Shown: positions 1 to 10,644, counted from the first letter of the stretch. The stretch: DNA of 64,000 nucleotides from Ascarosepion bandense (GCA_037127315.1 JBBBDQ010001270.1:5729501-5793500); one strand, 5' to 3'. Notes: generated from the letters alone by a model not told the origin. Numbers and translations: made by a program.

Positions 1-23
1 TGGTTTAAATTTTACTTACTCAC

Positions 24-108
<85 letters not shown>
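24..108. repeat. (AC)n-(AT)n compound microsatellite
   Basis: About 27 AC units pass directly into about 16 AT units. The AT end abuts the left arm of the inverted-repeat element that starts at 109. Confidence 0.97.
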
Positions 109-112
<4 letters not shown>

Positions 113-183
113 CACGTTGTCTTAAACGATAAAGACAACTTAGTCTTGCAGAGTTTCTTTGTATTTTCTCATATTTTCCATAT

Positions 184-472
184 TTTTTTTAAAAATCATT
201 TCACCCCAAGCAAGGCATTCCACTGCTACTATTGCGCTTGGGGTTACATGGGGGAAGGTAAATAGAAAGAGTGGTTAGATATAGGAAATCTCAGAAGGGG
301 GGGGGGTGATAGGTAGTTGGAAGGATGGGAAGAGTGTTTGAAAGAATGGAAGCGAGTTATTGTGTTAGGAGGTGTCTACTGACCTTACATTTAAACTCCT
401 GGAGATTGTAGCCGTCGGGGAAGCAGTCATGTGGAAGGGAGTTCCACAGTCGGGAAGTACGGGGAAAGAAAC
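184..472 (-). mobile_element. LINE-A 3' fragment with target-site duplication
   Basis: Read on the minus strand, this holds the last codons of the LINE-A ORF (SRLWNSLP-like, then YNLQ.FKC..N) followed by the 3' UTR ending TTGGGGTGAAATGATT plus A-rich tail. It is flanked by ATATTTTCCATAT at 171-183 and ATATTCTCCATAT at 473-485, a 13-bp target-site duplication with one mismatch. The copy is strongly 5'-truncated, as expected of target-primed reverse transcription. Confidence 0.88.
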
Positions 473-499
473 TATATTCTCCATATGTTAACCGAGTAC

Positions 500-525
500 T
501 TTCGAACATCATCGTTCATCATCAG
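500..525 (-). ncRNA. Hammerhead-ribozyme-like motif
   Basis: The minus strand reads CTGATGA, then a stem GAAC-loop-GTTC, then GAAA. Both conserved core boxes are intact and stem II has four pairs. The region after GAAA (GTACTCGGTTA) does not give a clear short stem III with an NUH triplet, so cleavage activity is doubtful. Confidence 0.55.
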
Positions 526-751
526 GGTCAAATTTTTGCGGTTTTACAACTTTTAACTGTCAACAATTGCCTTGCAGCGGAAACTTGTTACTACATTTTG
601 AAGAACTAAATAAACGTTAAGATAATTTTTAAACATTCAAGGGAAGTAATAAAGTGATCACGTGTCATCATGAAAATATGCTGCAAGACTAAGTTGTCTC
701 TATCGTTTAATACAACGTGTTTAAAAGAAAGGATGCTGCCAAAATACACGT

Positions 752-756
<5 letters not shown>

Positions 757-808
<52 letters not shown>
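757..808. repeat. (AT)n microsatellite
   Basis: About 26 uninterrupted AT units immediately precede the hairpin element at 812. Confidence 0.97.
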
Positions 809-811
<3 letters not shown>

Positions 812-814
<3 letters not shown>

Positions 815-967
815 AAAAAATAGGCAGACACGTTATTTCATGGCAAATCGGAATGATTCGTGTAAAATCTTCTGTACAATAAAGACGGAAGCTGATGATG
901 GTTCGCCTGAAATAGACCTAAACTACCGATTTACCATGAAATAACGTGTCTGCCTAAATCTTTTCTT
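812..967. mobile_element. Small foldback element with ~40-bp arms
   Basis: The arm at 812-851 contains GGCAGACACGTTATTTCATG. It is mirrored at 926-967 with very few mismatches, leaving a loop of about 75 bp. No protein is encoded; an open frame across it is not conserved coding. It could be a MITE or a palindromic retroelement remnant; it has no recognisable family TIR. Confidence 0.7.
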
Positions 968-1081
968 ATATTTGCTCTATATGTATTTATATACATATAT
1001 ATTTAGAGCTCTCTTAGAGAGTTATCCTACCACTGTATGTACAGGATACTCCTTTCGATTCTTCTATATCTACACCGCATG

Positions 1082-1102
1082 CTTATATAAATAAATAAAT
1101 AA

Positions 1103-1179
<77 letters not shown>
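1082..1179. repeat. (AAAT)n-(AT)n-(GT)n microsatellite
   Basis: Six AAAT units, about 20 AT units and about 15 GT units follow one another without spacers. Confidence 0.96.
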
Positions 1180-1181
<2 letters not shown>

Positions 1182-1433
1182 TGTTTTTATTATTTCGGTA
1201 ACATTTTCTCTCGTTTGGCTAATTTAATTATATTTAACAACTGGCATTTTTTCTCTTTTAGAGCTGTCATTAATTTTATTATTAGTAATTGTGAGCTTTC
1301 TACGTTGTTCCCGTAAAAAAGAAATGTTCTAATGGTTGACGATTCGTTTTATAGCAAATGTGTAGCTATTAAAGAAAATTACGTGAATTCGTTTATGAAC
1401 GAAGAACCGACGCCAGGTCGCAATTCGCCATAA
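1180..1433. other. Unassigned A+T-rich stretch
   Basis: I see no gene, known repeat or strong structure here. Confidence 0.5.
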
Positions 1434-2577
1434 ACTGACCATGTCGATGAAATTTGGTATTTTATATGCGGGTTTTGAGGAATGAAATGTTAAAGCCAAG
1501 TGATAGCGACATTTAAAGAAAGAATTAAAGGTTATCATCTTGACATCTTTGCTTTTTATAGTCGAGACGACGAAGGTGCATCATTTGTCGAATTTCTGCC
1601 GTGAACATACGTCGGGAGGTTATAGACTGTTCCGTAGGATATTTCTATTTATTTGTGCGGGCTTGCGTATGCTTGTGTGTAAAGCGGGTTGCTGTAATTT
1701 CTTAAGCACAGTCAGTTCAAACATTCATTTAAATCCCCTTTTTGCCAGGGCTAGTATTTTTCAGCATTCACCTCGTGTATTTGAAAGCACGCCATTTCGA
1801 ATATGTGAATAAAAGTTGGGTTTTGCGGATGAACTTTGAGATTTGTTAGTGTATTTAATGTCGAAATATTTTTCTTCTTGAAACAGAGGTAAATATGGAT
1901 AACATTTATCGATGGATCCACGAAGAAGCATTGGATGGTTTTATAAATGAGATTATAGGTAAACATTGTTCAGGTTTATACTTAAGTCTATAGGTAATTA
2001 TTGGTTGGGTTTATACTTGAGACTATAGGTAAATATTGGTTGGGTTTATACTTAGATGTAGAGTTAAATATTGGTTGGGTTTATACTTGAGACTATAGGT
2101 AAATATTTGTTGGCTCTATACTTGAATGTATAGGTAAATATTAGTTGGGTTTATGCTTGAAACTATAGGTAAATATTGGTTGGATTTATACTTGGGTGCA
2201 TAGGTAAATATTGGTTACGTTTATACTTGAGTCTATAGGTATATATTGGTTACGTTTATACATAAGCCTATAGGTAAACACTGGTTGTGTTTATACTTAA
2301 GTCTATAGGTAAATATTGGTTGGGTTTATGTTTCACTTTAAGGGTAAATAATGAGACATGAATAAAAAAGAACTTGGAAAATATTTATAATATTTAGTTT
2401 TATTCCATGATACAGGGTGAATGAACCGTTTCATTCCTCAAAACCAGCATATAAAACACCAAATTTCATCGACATGGTCAGTGCATAAATCCATCCAATG
2501 CTTCTTCATGGATTCATCAATAAATCTGCTCCATATTTACTTTTGTTTTAAGAAGAAAAATATTTCGACATTAAAGA
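1434..2577. repeat. Two inverted segments (A and B) around a minisatellite
   Basis: Segment A (1434-1489, CCATGTCGATGAAATTTGG) is repeated inverted at 2428-2483. Segment B (1847-1943, GAAGAAGCATTGGATGG) is repeated inverted at 2478-2577. On the right A and B abut; on the left they are about 360 bp apart and in the opposite relative order. A rearranged or permuted mobile element is likely, but the family is not recognised. Confidence 0.75.
1950..2350 (+). repeat. 35-bp minisatellite, about 11 copies
   Basis: The unit is about 35 bp, built on TATAGGTAAATATTGGTTGG followed by GTTTATACTTGAGAC. About eleven units differ from one another by 2-8 substitutions and hardly at all by indels, so the array is old and length-stable. 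It lies between the inverted B segments. Confidence 0.93.
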
Positions 2578-3107
2578 AGGATGCTGAAGATACCATGGAC
2601 TGAACATGCAGAAAACGACAAGATTTTAGAAATGATGCAAACGAAAAAGAAGCATATAACTTAACATTAGGAAGAGACAGCTGAATTTTCTGAGAGACAT
2701 AATAAGGAAGGAGGGTTTGGAGAATCTAATACTCCCAGAACAGATATAGGGAAAGAGAGACAAAGGAAAGTAATGTGAGACATACTTGATGGCCTTGAAC
2801 AATTTGATGGCGGAGCAGGGTTTGGAAGAGATCTCAAGAGAAAAAGTATTATAAGCGACAAGGTGATAGATCTTCTTGTAAAGACATAGCACATAAAGAA
2901 GAAAAAGATACAACGAAGCAATTCTAAAAGAACAAGAATTCCTACCAGGATTTATTATTGACGGCCACATTCTTAACAACATAAAATAAGCAGATGGTTC
3001 AGTGTTGATTGCAACTGATGTATGCTTGCTTGTATTCCAAAGTGAAAAAAAAAAACAGTGACAAAAAAGGATAGAAGACAATCCCAAATAACATCCTAGC
3101 AACTATG
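2574..3107 (+). pseudogene. Decayed LINE-B (RTE-like) 3' region
   Basis: The start matches LINE-B at the codons for RMLRISWTEH (here AGGATGCTGAAGATACCATG). Matches to the KRKL, LENLIL and GLIRW regions follow, with stops and frameshifts. At 2953-3012 a decayed RT segment is readable as DGHILNNIK-stop-ADGSVLIA, the equivalent of NNIRYADDTVLIAD in the better copy near 41 kb. In an intact element the YADD segment precedes the C-terminal part, so the order here implies two insertions or a rearrangement. Confidence 0.75.
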
Positions 3108-3386
3108 TCAATTGTGTCTCTGACCAGAAGCAAGTTTGTTCATCCTAAGCAACTAGTAACCTAGAATAATTTTAGAAACCTTTCAACCAGACACTTGTTA
3201 ATAATAACCAATAATTAACTAATTAACAACTAAATCTAATATAAATAATCAATTAAGATCATTTCTTGTTGATTGGAAAGCAAAGATAATGTACCTGCAG
3301 GAATCAATCAGAAACCAACTTCAAACTTTACAGAAATACTCATCAACAAAGCATAAAAAACACTTTAGGGAAAACATAAGTATTAA
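3108..3386. other. Unassigned A+T-rich stretch
   Basis: No gene or recognisable repeat. It ends at a direct repeat: the stretch around TTGGAAAATATTTATAATAT at 3387-3445 also occurs at 2345-2420. Confidence 0.5.
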
Positions 3387-3990
3387 TAATGAAACATGAA
3401 GAAACAAGAATTTGGAAAATATTTATAATATATTCCACTCACCCTGTGAGAGGAATAAGAAACAAAAGCAAAAAAAACAAAACAAAACAAAGAAAAAAAC
3501 AAATATTGTAATAAATCCTACAAAGGTCCAGTTATTTTCAAGAAACTTCGTTCAGGCAGAGAACGATTCAGTCGGAAATTGGTTTATGGACAGAGATTCA
3601 GCTAAGAAAAATAGACAAGCTCTATGTTTTCAGGTAGAGTTCGTCTCATTCGATCTACGGACTGATACTCGTCTGAGAAAAAATAATAGACATAGTTCCC
3701 GAACCAGCATGTGCGAGAGCTGGGTAAAGTTTTGTTCTATTGCCCGAGTGTACGCACTAGTGTTCCCCGTGTTATACACGAACTTGTGTTACATGCTTTC
3801 TCAAGCTGTCTTTGGGCAAGGCACGACCCAGTCGTGGCTTTGTCTACGAACAGAGACTCAGCTGAGAAAATTAGACAATGTGAAGTACCTGTTGCGGTGG
3901 GTGGATAAATTTTGACACTTATGCCGAGTGTACGCACTAGGGTTTCTTATGCTGAACCTGGTTTTGTGTCACGTCCTAGTGGAGAGACTT
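3387..3990 (+). repeat. Diverged tandem/direct repeats of unknown family
   Basis: CGAGTGTACGCACTAG occurs at about 3744 and 3924, and GAGAAAA..TAGACA boxes occur at about 3604, 3676 and 3866, giving a decayed period near 180-185 bp. The box AATCCTACAAAG.TCCAG at about 3515 recurs at about 4722. A 167-codon open frame crosses it but begins with a low-complexity Lys/Gln/Asn stretch and resembles nothing I know, so I do not call a gene. Confidence 0.55.
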
Positions 3991-4323
3991 CGGGTAAATA
4001 TCCAGAGTTCCGGGAGAGTTCTGATAGAGTCTTCGTTAAAGTACTCTTAGAGTCATTCAAGACATAATTGTTATGGGGAAACACACCTATTCCTAAGATA
4101 GGAGGACTCTCCCTCCTATATTAATAAGAGTTAACTGGAAGTACTTGAGAGTTCTTGGGAAGTTCATAGCAGTTTTTTTAGAGTTTCATTAGAGTTCAGT
4201 AGAACTACTAGGCAGTTGATATTAGTCGACAGTTAGCTTTGTGTAGAAGGGGTAAGCTTTCAGTGGAAGGGGTCAGCTTTCAGTGGAAGATTACCAAGTT
4301 TCTAACATTTTGGGTGCTTTAAG

Positions 4324-4620
4324 TTTTTTTTTTTTTAAGCGTTTCACCCCGAGCAAGAGGGGGCTACGTAGAGTGGAGAAAGGCTGATTAAATATAGGAA
4401 ATGACAGAGGGTGGGTGATAGGCGGGTAAGGATACCGAGAATGAGGGTTGGGTAGATGAGAGTGTTGTGAGAATAGTTGGGAGTTAGTGTGATAGGAGGT
4501 GTCTATTGACCCTACATTTAAACACCTGGAGATTGTAACTGTCGGGAAAGCAGACTTGTGGAAGGGAGTTCCACAGGCGGGAAGCGCGAGAAAAGAAGCT
4601 GTTGGAGTCGATTAGAAACC
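4324..4620 (-). mobile_element. LINE-A 3' fragment (subfamily 2)
   Basis: The minus strand encodes the C-terminal LINE-A motif (FFSRASRLWNSLP-like) and carries a 3' UTR nearly matching that at 26.66-27.27 kb, ending CTCGGGGTGAAACGCTT and a poly(A)-like tail. This 3' UTR differs from the copies at 16, 32, 37 and 50 kb, so at least two 3' subfamilies are present. Confidence 0.87.
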
Positions 4621-4859
4621 GACATTATAACCTTCAGTGCGAAAAGTACTCCACAATAATAATACAGTGTGACCCCCTCAAAAAAAAAAAAAAAAAAACC
4701 AGAACCGGTAAATCTTGTAATTAATCCTACAAAGATCCAGTTATTTTCAAGAATCTTGGTGGATTTACACTTCAGTCGGTGCACGATCATTCCCGAAGTT
4801 TTAGTTAAATTGGTTGCTTTGTATAAAAATCACGATCTTTCCAAAATATACTTCAAATG

Positions 4860-5617
4860 AGCCTCACGGTGTTGACGGCAAACGTCGCGCATAGTATTTG
4901 CTGGGATTGCTGTTTTTAGTTCACCAATCGTTTGAAAGTTTTTCTCGTACACATTATGCCTGAGATACCCAACTAATAAAAATCTAGGAGCGGGGTTTCA
5001 AGTCTTGTACATCATTAATAATTCTTTCTCTTCTAGCACTCACCCTCCGACCAGAATAAATGTCCCTTATACTTATAGAATTCAGATTTTACACAGTCCC
5101 ATACTCTGAACACAAACAAAAATTCTGCTTTTTGGTAGAGCATGACGACCCTGAAACCCTCTCCGAAAATTTTCTTGCACTACAACGTACGATTTTGTTA
5201 ACGAAATAGACATCCACGCAAAATGTCTTTTCCTTGGTTGACCAAGACATATTGGGGAAGATTATTGTTCCAATATTTCATACACAAAGAGAAAAGAATA
5301 AAAATCAATATTAACAGTTTTATTAAAAAAAATGTAGGTTCTGTTTTTTGTGGAGGGTCATCCTGTAAATTATTAAATCTTTGGGATATTGAAAAAAAAC
5401 TTATGTGATAATTTTCAGATTTTAAGACAACCTTCAAACCTTCAGCATCAGTTCTTTGCTTATCTTGGAGACTCAAGCTATCAATAATCCTTTCAAATAT
5501 ATATCTGACAATAGTATTCCATTCTCTCTTTTCATATTAAAATCATGCATTTCAGAAACTGACATTTAAGATAGATGGTAAAAAGATTTTGAAAACTTTT
5601 GTCATGTATTGAAAACA
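4860..5617. other. Unassigned stretch
   Basis: A+T-rich with no convincing gene, RNA or repeat that I recognise. Confidence 0.5.
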
Positions 5618-5860
5618 TGTATTGGGTTGACCAAACAGTTTGTTCAGCTTAAATAAATGTTTTATTTAATAATCGAGCAGCCTAACACCAGCGTGTGGTG
5701 ACCGATTTCTTCAAAACTTAATTTTTTCAACTTTATCCGATTGCCACGGAGTCAGCTGCTGAGTGTCCGATCACGGCGGCGCGTGGTCTTCGGCTACGGG
5801 TCTGACTCGCGTCTTATCACGCCGGCGTGTGGTCACCGTACGGGGGCATATATTTTATGT
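5618..5860. repeat. Mariner-TIR-like end and G+C-rich repeat
   Basis: TATTGGGTTGACCAAACAG at about 5620 resembles mariner-type terminal repeats; no transposase or partner end follows. At about 5690-5850 is a G+C-rich block with GATCACGGCGGCG and CGTCTTATC boxes that recurs at 43.29-43.46 kb, with the ACCGATTTCTTC box on the other side. Function unknown. Confidence 0.5.
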
Positions 5861-5983
5861 CTCCCCATAAACTTCTTTTCTTTATTAACTCTGAATTATC
5901 ATGACCTCTTATAGAAAAAATAATTCTGTGGTTAGTATAGAAATCTATACGCCAATTTTGAATCCAGTGTTGATCTTTTAGAC

Positions 5984-6812
5984 CAGCGGTTTTCAAACTG
6001 GGGTTCGCGTTCTCCTAGGGGACCGGGAAGAGGTTTCGAGGGGACCGCGAAGAGGCCAGTCAGTTGAAATCGAATTATGGCATTCCAAATTAGAGAAGAA
6101 CTTTGCCCCATTTCCACACTTAAATATGTATATTGATGAAAATTAGCTTAACTGCGATGATGATATCCTTGAATTGATAAAATGCCATGTATCAATGCTT
6201 TGTGAAGAAATTTCTCATTATTTTCCTGACCTACAAAATTTTGAAAAATATCGTTGGGTTATCCAGAACCCTTTTGTACTCTCCATTAATGATCTGCTTC
6301 AAGAGGACAACTTGATTCAAGAAAAGTTTATTGATTTGATTAATGATGGGAGTGCAAAACATATTTTCTGTCTCGTAGCGATTTTTGGATTAAAATGGCA
6401 TATTGCAAAGCTGGCTCTAAAGATGCTGATTCTATTTGCAACCCTCTATGAGTGTGGGACAGCGTTTTCCACCTTACTTGCCCTCAAAACAAAATCCCGA
6501 AACAAATTAGAAGCAACAAATGACATGAAAGTTGCACTCACCAAAACAAAAGCCAAATCTTGAAGAACTGGTCGAGGCCAAGCAAATGCACCCGACCAAC
6601 TGAATGTACTTTTGATGTTTAAAGTTCGCAATGAATAATTAATTTCCGAAAAAAATGTTGTTGTTTCAATAGAAATTGGTTGCCATTTTCTGAATAAATA
6701 ATTTTTGAGTTGTTATTTTTTGAATAAATATTTGTTTGCCAAAAACGTTTTCTTTCTGTCGTTAATATAAAAGCGTCTGCGAGACATCTAAAATATTATA
6801 AAGAGACCACTG
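5984..6812 (+). mobile_element. Internally deleted hAT element
   Basis: The left end starts CAGCGGTTTTCAAACTGGGG and the right end is ..AGAGACCACTG, giving hAT-type CAGNGGT.CTC terminal repeats. Flanks are TTTTAGAC (5976-5983) and ATCTAGAC (6813-6820), an 8-bp duplication with 6 of 8 matching, as expected for hAT. At 829 bp it is far below autonomous size (about 2.5-5 kb) and keeps only the C-terminal transposase segment. Confidence 0.88.
6147..6563 (+). pseudogene. hAT transposase C-terminal dimerisation domain
   Basis: An open frame of about 138 codons has no ATG at its start; a TAG stop lies just upstream. It contains EISHYFPDLQNFEKYRW, then LALKMLILFATLYECGTAFS and KTKSRNKLEATNDMKVAL. 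This is the hAT dimerisation region (Pfam Dimer_Tnp_hAT) as found in ZBED5/SCAND3-like domesticated transposases. The BED finger and most of the catalytic domain are missing. The location inside clear TIRs argues for a transposon remnant rather than a host ZBED gene. Confidence 0.85.
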
Positions 6813-6881
6813 ATCTAGACTATGTATCGCACAAATGTTTATATAATTTCCCTAAGAAATTATTTGTAAAGTGTATAAAAC

Positions 6882-7108
6882 AGTTGATTCCAGTAGAATT
6901 AGTTGCATTCATTTACGCGCCCTTGGGAAAGGTATTAATCCGTCTCTTCACCTTCCAGATATGGATTAAATTGCAAGATATATTAGGTTCTACAGTCTTG
7001 ATTGGTAACCAGTCTACCGCAGAAAGTATTAGCAACCTATTACGGGAAAATCTGCCTTGTTTCGAAAGAGACATGATCGCTCAAATGTGTATCACGTATG
7101 GCACTTAA
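6882..7108 (+). mobile_element. SINE-1, head-truncated
   Basis: Begins just after the B box (TTGATTCCAG) and continues through CCCTTGGGAAAGGTATTAAT and CAGTCTACCGCAGAAAG to the end box CACGTATGGCACTTAA. The conserved 3' hairpin is altered (TTTCGAAAGAGACATG). Confidence 0.9.
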
Positions 7109-7230
7109 GTCGCAGAATGAAAAAGACTAGGTCAAAATTTGAACAGCGATAACCGTTACTCTGTGTATAAATAAACACAAAGCTTACACTGAACTATGCT
7201 ATTCATTTGTTTTAAAATGCTATGTTTATT

Positions 7231-7830
7231 TCTTCTTCTTCTATGTGCCCTGTCTCTTCAGGACGTAGGCGATCATGGCTCTCCACGTCTCCCTATCACT
7301 TGTGGCTCTTAGTATGTTTGTTCCTGTTGCTCCTGGCAACCCCCGTTCCGTCATCCACCTGATCAGACCCTGCAAATATGTTATCCGCTGCCTTCCTCTG
7401 TCTCTCCTTCCTTTTATCTGACCAGTCAGTATCAGGTCCTCCAGGCTCTCTTTCCTCATTGCATGTCCCAGGAACATCAGTTGCCTCTTCCTGATGCTCA
7501 GCATCAGTTTCCTTTTTGTTGCCATTCTTTCTAACACCTCGTCGTTGCTTGTATGCTCAGTCCACGATATCCGTAGCATCCTTCTGTAGAACCACATTTC
7601 GGCCGCTTCCAGTTTTGTCCTCATTTTCGATGATATTGTCCAGCATTCACTACCGTATTGAAGAACTGACATCACGTAGCAGTCTACTCTTTTCTTCGTT
7701 TCTATTGAGATTTTCCTGTGTGTTAGTATTTTGCTCATCTTCTGGAACGCGTCCTTTGCCATGCCAATTCGCCTTCGGATCTCCGTGTCGCACTTTCCAT
7801 CTCCTGTTAGAACACTTCCTAGGTACTTAT
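7231..7830 (-). pseudogene. LINE-B (RTE-like) C-terminal fragment
   Basis: The minus strand encodes, in order, YLGSVLTGDGKCDTEIRRR, MAKDAFQKMSKILTHRKIS, SSKMRTKLEAAEMWFYRRML, LGHAMRKESLEDLIL and GLIRWMTERGLPGAT. This matches the region after the RT domain of RTE/BovB-like endonuclease-reverse transcriptases. A reading frame of 173 codons (7241-7762) is nearly intact, so the copy is fairly young. The 3' end is (GAA)n-like (TCTTCTTCTT on the plus strand). Confidence 0.9.
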
Positions 7831-8001
7831 GTTTATTTATTTTGTTGAAAAAATAGCCATTGCCTTGATATTAATATTCTAATATGAATTTATGTATATA
7901 TTAATATTCGCTGCTTATTTCACGTCGACTAAAACTGCTACTTGTTTAGCATTTCCCAATTACTTGAATTTAATTAATATTAAGTATACGCTAGCTCTAC
8001 G

Positions 8002-8186
8002 TCTATATCGTGTTGAATGCACCGGTTCCCATCCGATCACCGAAGTTAAGCAACATCGAGCCTTGTCAGTACTTAAATGGGTGACCATTGTGGGATATAC
8101 CAGGTGCTGCCTAAACGTAAGGACCAAGAATGGTTCACTAGTCCTCCGGGGTTGAGGTGCAGCGCTAACAACCCTACCCCGTAAAA
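8002..8186 (+). mobile_element. 5S rRNA-derived SINE or pseudogene
   Basis: 8002-8117 follows the 5S rRNA sequence throughout: GTTGAATGCACCGGTT, GATCACCGAAGTTAAGCAAC, GTCAGTACTTAAATGGGTGA, ATACCAGGTGCTG. Substitutions in the C box (ACCATTGTGG instead of ACCGCCTGGG) make it unlikely to be functional. A non-5S tail follows (GTCCTCCGGGGTTGAGGTGC ... CCCCGTAAAAAAA), ending in an A-run, as in a retroposed SINE3-type element. Confidence 0.85.
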
Positions 8187-8862
8187 AAACAGTTTGTTAC
8201 AGTAACAAAAAGTTGCTGCCCTATGCACCATTGGGTGTGATGGATAAATAATGATATGCTAACTCTCGCGAATTTCTAGACATTTCAGGACATTAATTGG
8301 TTGGAGGTGGTAGCATATATAAAAAACTTTTTACTAAGATTCTCTAAAAATAATTATTTTAAAAATGATTTCAGTCATTTATGAGTAAGTCCTGAAATTT
8401 TTATCAAAATCCGACAATTATTTGATTTTTATAAGAATTTTCAAATTAATGTGTTTTTCACCGGAAAAAAGTGACTTGCGTAATATTGCGTTTGCTGTAA
8501 TGGACCCTTGTAAAAATTGTGTCACTAACGGACAAAAAAAAAATTATACCAAAATTTCGAACGTGTTAGAAATAATTAAAAAAGTTTTAAAAATAATCAA
8601 AATAATTAAAAAATAATTTGATCTATCCATTTAATATTAACATAAACATTTCAAAGATAAACCTGTTTTTATTTAGTATGGGGCCATTTTTAGTTCAAAG
8701 TATGCTGTTTTATCAGCGAATTTGTGAAGATCTTTATGATAAGAGAGAGGATTAATCTAACAAAGCCATTTTAACCTGGAAATTTTCATCGCAATCGCTC
8801 ATATTTTGGCAGTAAAGAAAAATACTACAAATGTATATTTTAGTAGTATATTTATTTTAAAT
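8187..8862. other. Unassigned A+T-rich stretch
   Basis: No gene or family recognised; poly(A/T) runs only. Confidence 0.5.
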
Positions 8863-9190
8863 GGGTGCGTGGCCAAGTGGTTAGAACGTTTGCTTTCTGA
8901 CCATGAAACTCGGGTTCTAATTTCACTATCGTCGATTTGTCTGGGATGTGTTCTCTTGATGTTATATGTTAGAATATCGTGCGCTACCCTTGGAAAGTGC
9001 CTGAAAACCATACCACTCACTGACCTAAGCATTGTGAATGAAATTGGGAGTTGTCGATATTTGCACGAAGTCTTCTACGTTACCGAGGTTTTCGGCGTTT
9101 TGACCTTTTTCCACCTGTTGTTCACCCTAGATAACGGGTTCTCCCAAAAACTCTAACAAAGGCCCGCTTATCACAGGTGGGCTATGTGGG
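8863..9190 (+). mobile_element. tRNA-derived SINE (fourth type)
   Basis: The head GGTGCGTGGCCAAGTGGTTA carries a good A box, and CGGGTTCTAATTTC at about 8911 fits a B box, about 42 bp apart. The sequence between is not a sound tRNA cloverleaf. The extent of the body to about 9190 is a guess. Confidence 0.6.
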
Positions 9191-9682
9191 TGTTTAACAC
9201 ATGTGCGGGAGTGTACAAGACAATCATCTTGTCACTCACAGTCTCTCACATCCCAAGTATAAAACCAGTGCAAAATGGTATCAGCGGACTGAAACCAAGC
9301 GGAGGATTCTCCCGGTGAAATCAACGGTCACGTTTCTGTGCCAAAGGCGAAACTTTATTGTCGAGAGGGTGGGCATTGTATTTGGTGAATATTTTGCACA
9401 AATACCATCGAAAATGTTATGAATCCATCATTTTGCTTTTTGTTTTTTTGTTTTTTCGCATATTGAACTCTCTAGTTTTGCATAGCAACGCGTCCAGACG
9501 AAGGACAAATATAAATTGAACACTGATTCCTTTTAATTGAACCGTAACTCCAGTCTTTCATTGTGTGGGCACTACTTTCTGCTTACTTTATACCACCAGT
9601 TCGGAACTCAACAGCAAAACCCTACCATACCACGTATACCGTGACCGGGATGGACCATCTTCCGTTTCCCTTCATATTACAT
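9191..9682. other. Unassigned stretch
   Basis: Contains the T-rich run TTTTTGTTTTTTTGTTTTTT near 9437. No gene recognised. Confidence 0.45.
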
Positions 9683-10111
9683 TGAAAACTGCTGCCATAT
9701 TTGGTCTGGGGCTCCTTCTATCCAAATAAGGGTCCTTGACAAAATCCAATGGAGAATCTGTAATGGGATTGATCCCGACCTGGCAGCTCAGATACAGTCA
9801 CTTTCTCACCGGCACAATGTGGCTTATCTGTGTCTCTTCTACAAGTATTTTCACGGCTTCTGCTCCGATGAACTTACCTCTCTGGTTCCCCCTATGCATG
9901 AATTTGCTCGAGCCGTAAGATAAGCAACTAGGTCCCACCCGTTTACTGTGAAACTAATAAAATCTAAACACATATTCTACTCCAGAAGTTTCTTTTCTCT
10001 CACTTCCTGCCTGTGCAATTTCCTTCCGTTTACTTGCTTCCTCGATAGGTACAATCTCCAGGAGTTTAAGTGTAAAGTCAATAATCATCACCTATCTTGC
10101 TAACTTGCATT

Positions 10112-10155
<44 letters not shown>

Positions 10156-10325
10156 GCTTCTTTCTCCGTTCACTCCACTCTCAATATCTTAATCCTTCTC
10201 TTACCCACTTCCTGACAGCCCCTGTAACCTGTCACTCTTTCTCATAACTTTCCATCTCTGTATCCTTCTGCGCACCAGTGGCAGTAGACTACTTTGCTTG
10301 AGGCGATATGATTATAAAAAAATAG
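9683..10325 (+). pseudogene. LINE-A 3' fragment (subfamily 3)
   Basis: Starts at codons for CCHIWSGAP, then DKIQWRICNGIDPDLAAQ, LSHRHNVAYLCLFYKYFHG, SDELTSLVPPMHEFARA, then YNLQEFKCKVN. Internal stops and a frameshift are present. The 3' UTR has a (CT)n run at 10122-10153 and ends TTGCTTGAGGCGATATGATT with an A-tail. The sequence differs by many substitutions from the 16/32/37/50 kb copies. Confidence 0.88.
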
Positions 10326-10449
10326 TAAAAAAGCAAGTCTAATGTTAACTGTTGTCTTTCTCCCATTTCCTCATGACCTGCACTTATTAGCTCCTATTCA
10401 ACCTTGAGTGGCTTTTAAGACTTTCTCTATTACGATCCTAAGTGATACC

Positions 10450-10600
10450 TGCCTCGTGGCTAAAGTAGATAGGGATTTTCAATTTCGCAGTAGAAGGATG
10501 ATGTTTCGATCTCATCTATAGGTTAGAATTTTGAACGTCGAACCAAGTAGGTCTTCTACCATTTAGAAGACTGATACAAGAGGCTCGTCCTTTGTATCAA
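10450..10600 (+). mobile_element. Possible degenerate tRNA-type SINE
   Basis: CGTGGCTAAAGTAGATAGGG resembles an A box and GATGTTTCGATCTC about 45 bp later resembles a B box. No further family match, so this is weak. Confidence 0.3.
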
Positions 10601-10644
10601 TTTCCCTCCTGACACTTTCAAAACAAAGCTTTGTGCATACAGAC

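Larger units (their letters stand above)
109..723. mobile_element. Inverted-repeat element with 43-bp arms, split by a LINE
   Basis: The arm at 109-151 (begins TAAACACGTTGT) is the reverse complement of 681-723, with about 41 of 43 positions matching. Without the LINE-A insertion the element is about 310 bp. A hammerhead-like motif lies inside at 500-525. No coding sequence is visible. It could be a palindromic Penelope-type pseudo-LTR remnant or a non-autonomous DNA element; the arms are seen, the class is inferred. Confidence 0.75.

Noticed and set aside
1893..1943. Start of a gene (MDNIYRWIHEEALDG)
   Set aside because: The frame ends quickly and the sequence is one arm of an inverted repeat whose other copy is broken by stops.
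3412..3915. 167-codon plus-strand open frame
   Set aside because: Begins in a poly-Lys/Gln/Asn low-complexity run, overlaps decayed tandem repeats, and shows no recognisable domain.
6147..6563. Host ZBED5/SCAND3-like gene
   Set aside because: It lies between hAT TIRs with a target duplication and encodes only the C-terminal domain without an ATG.
8002..8117. Functional 5S rRNA gene
   Set aside because: Internal control region is mutated, it is followed by a SINE-type tail, and it is a single copy among retroelements.
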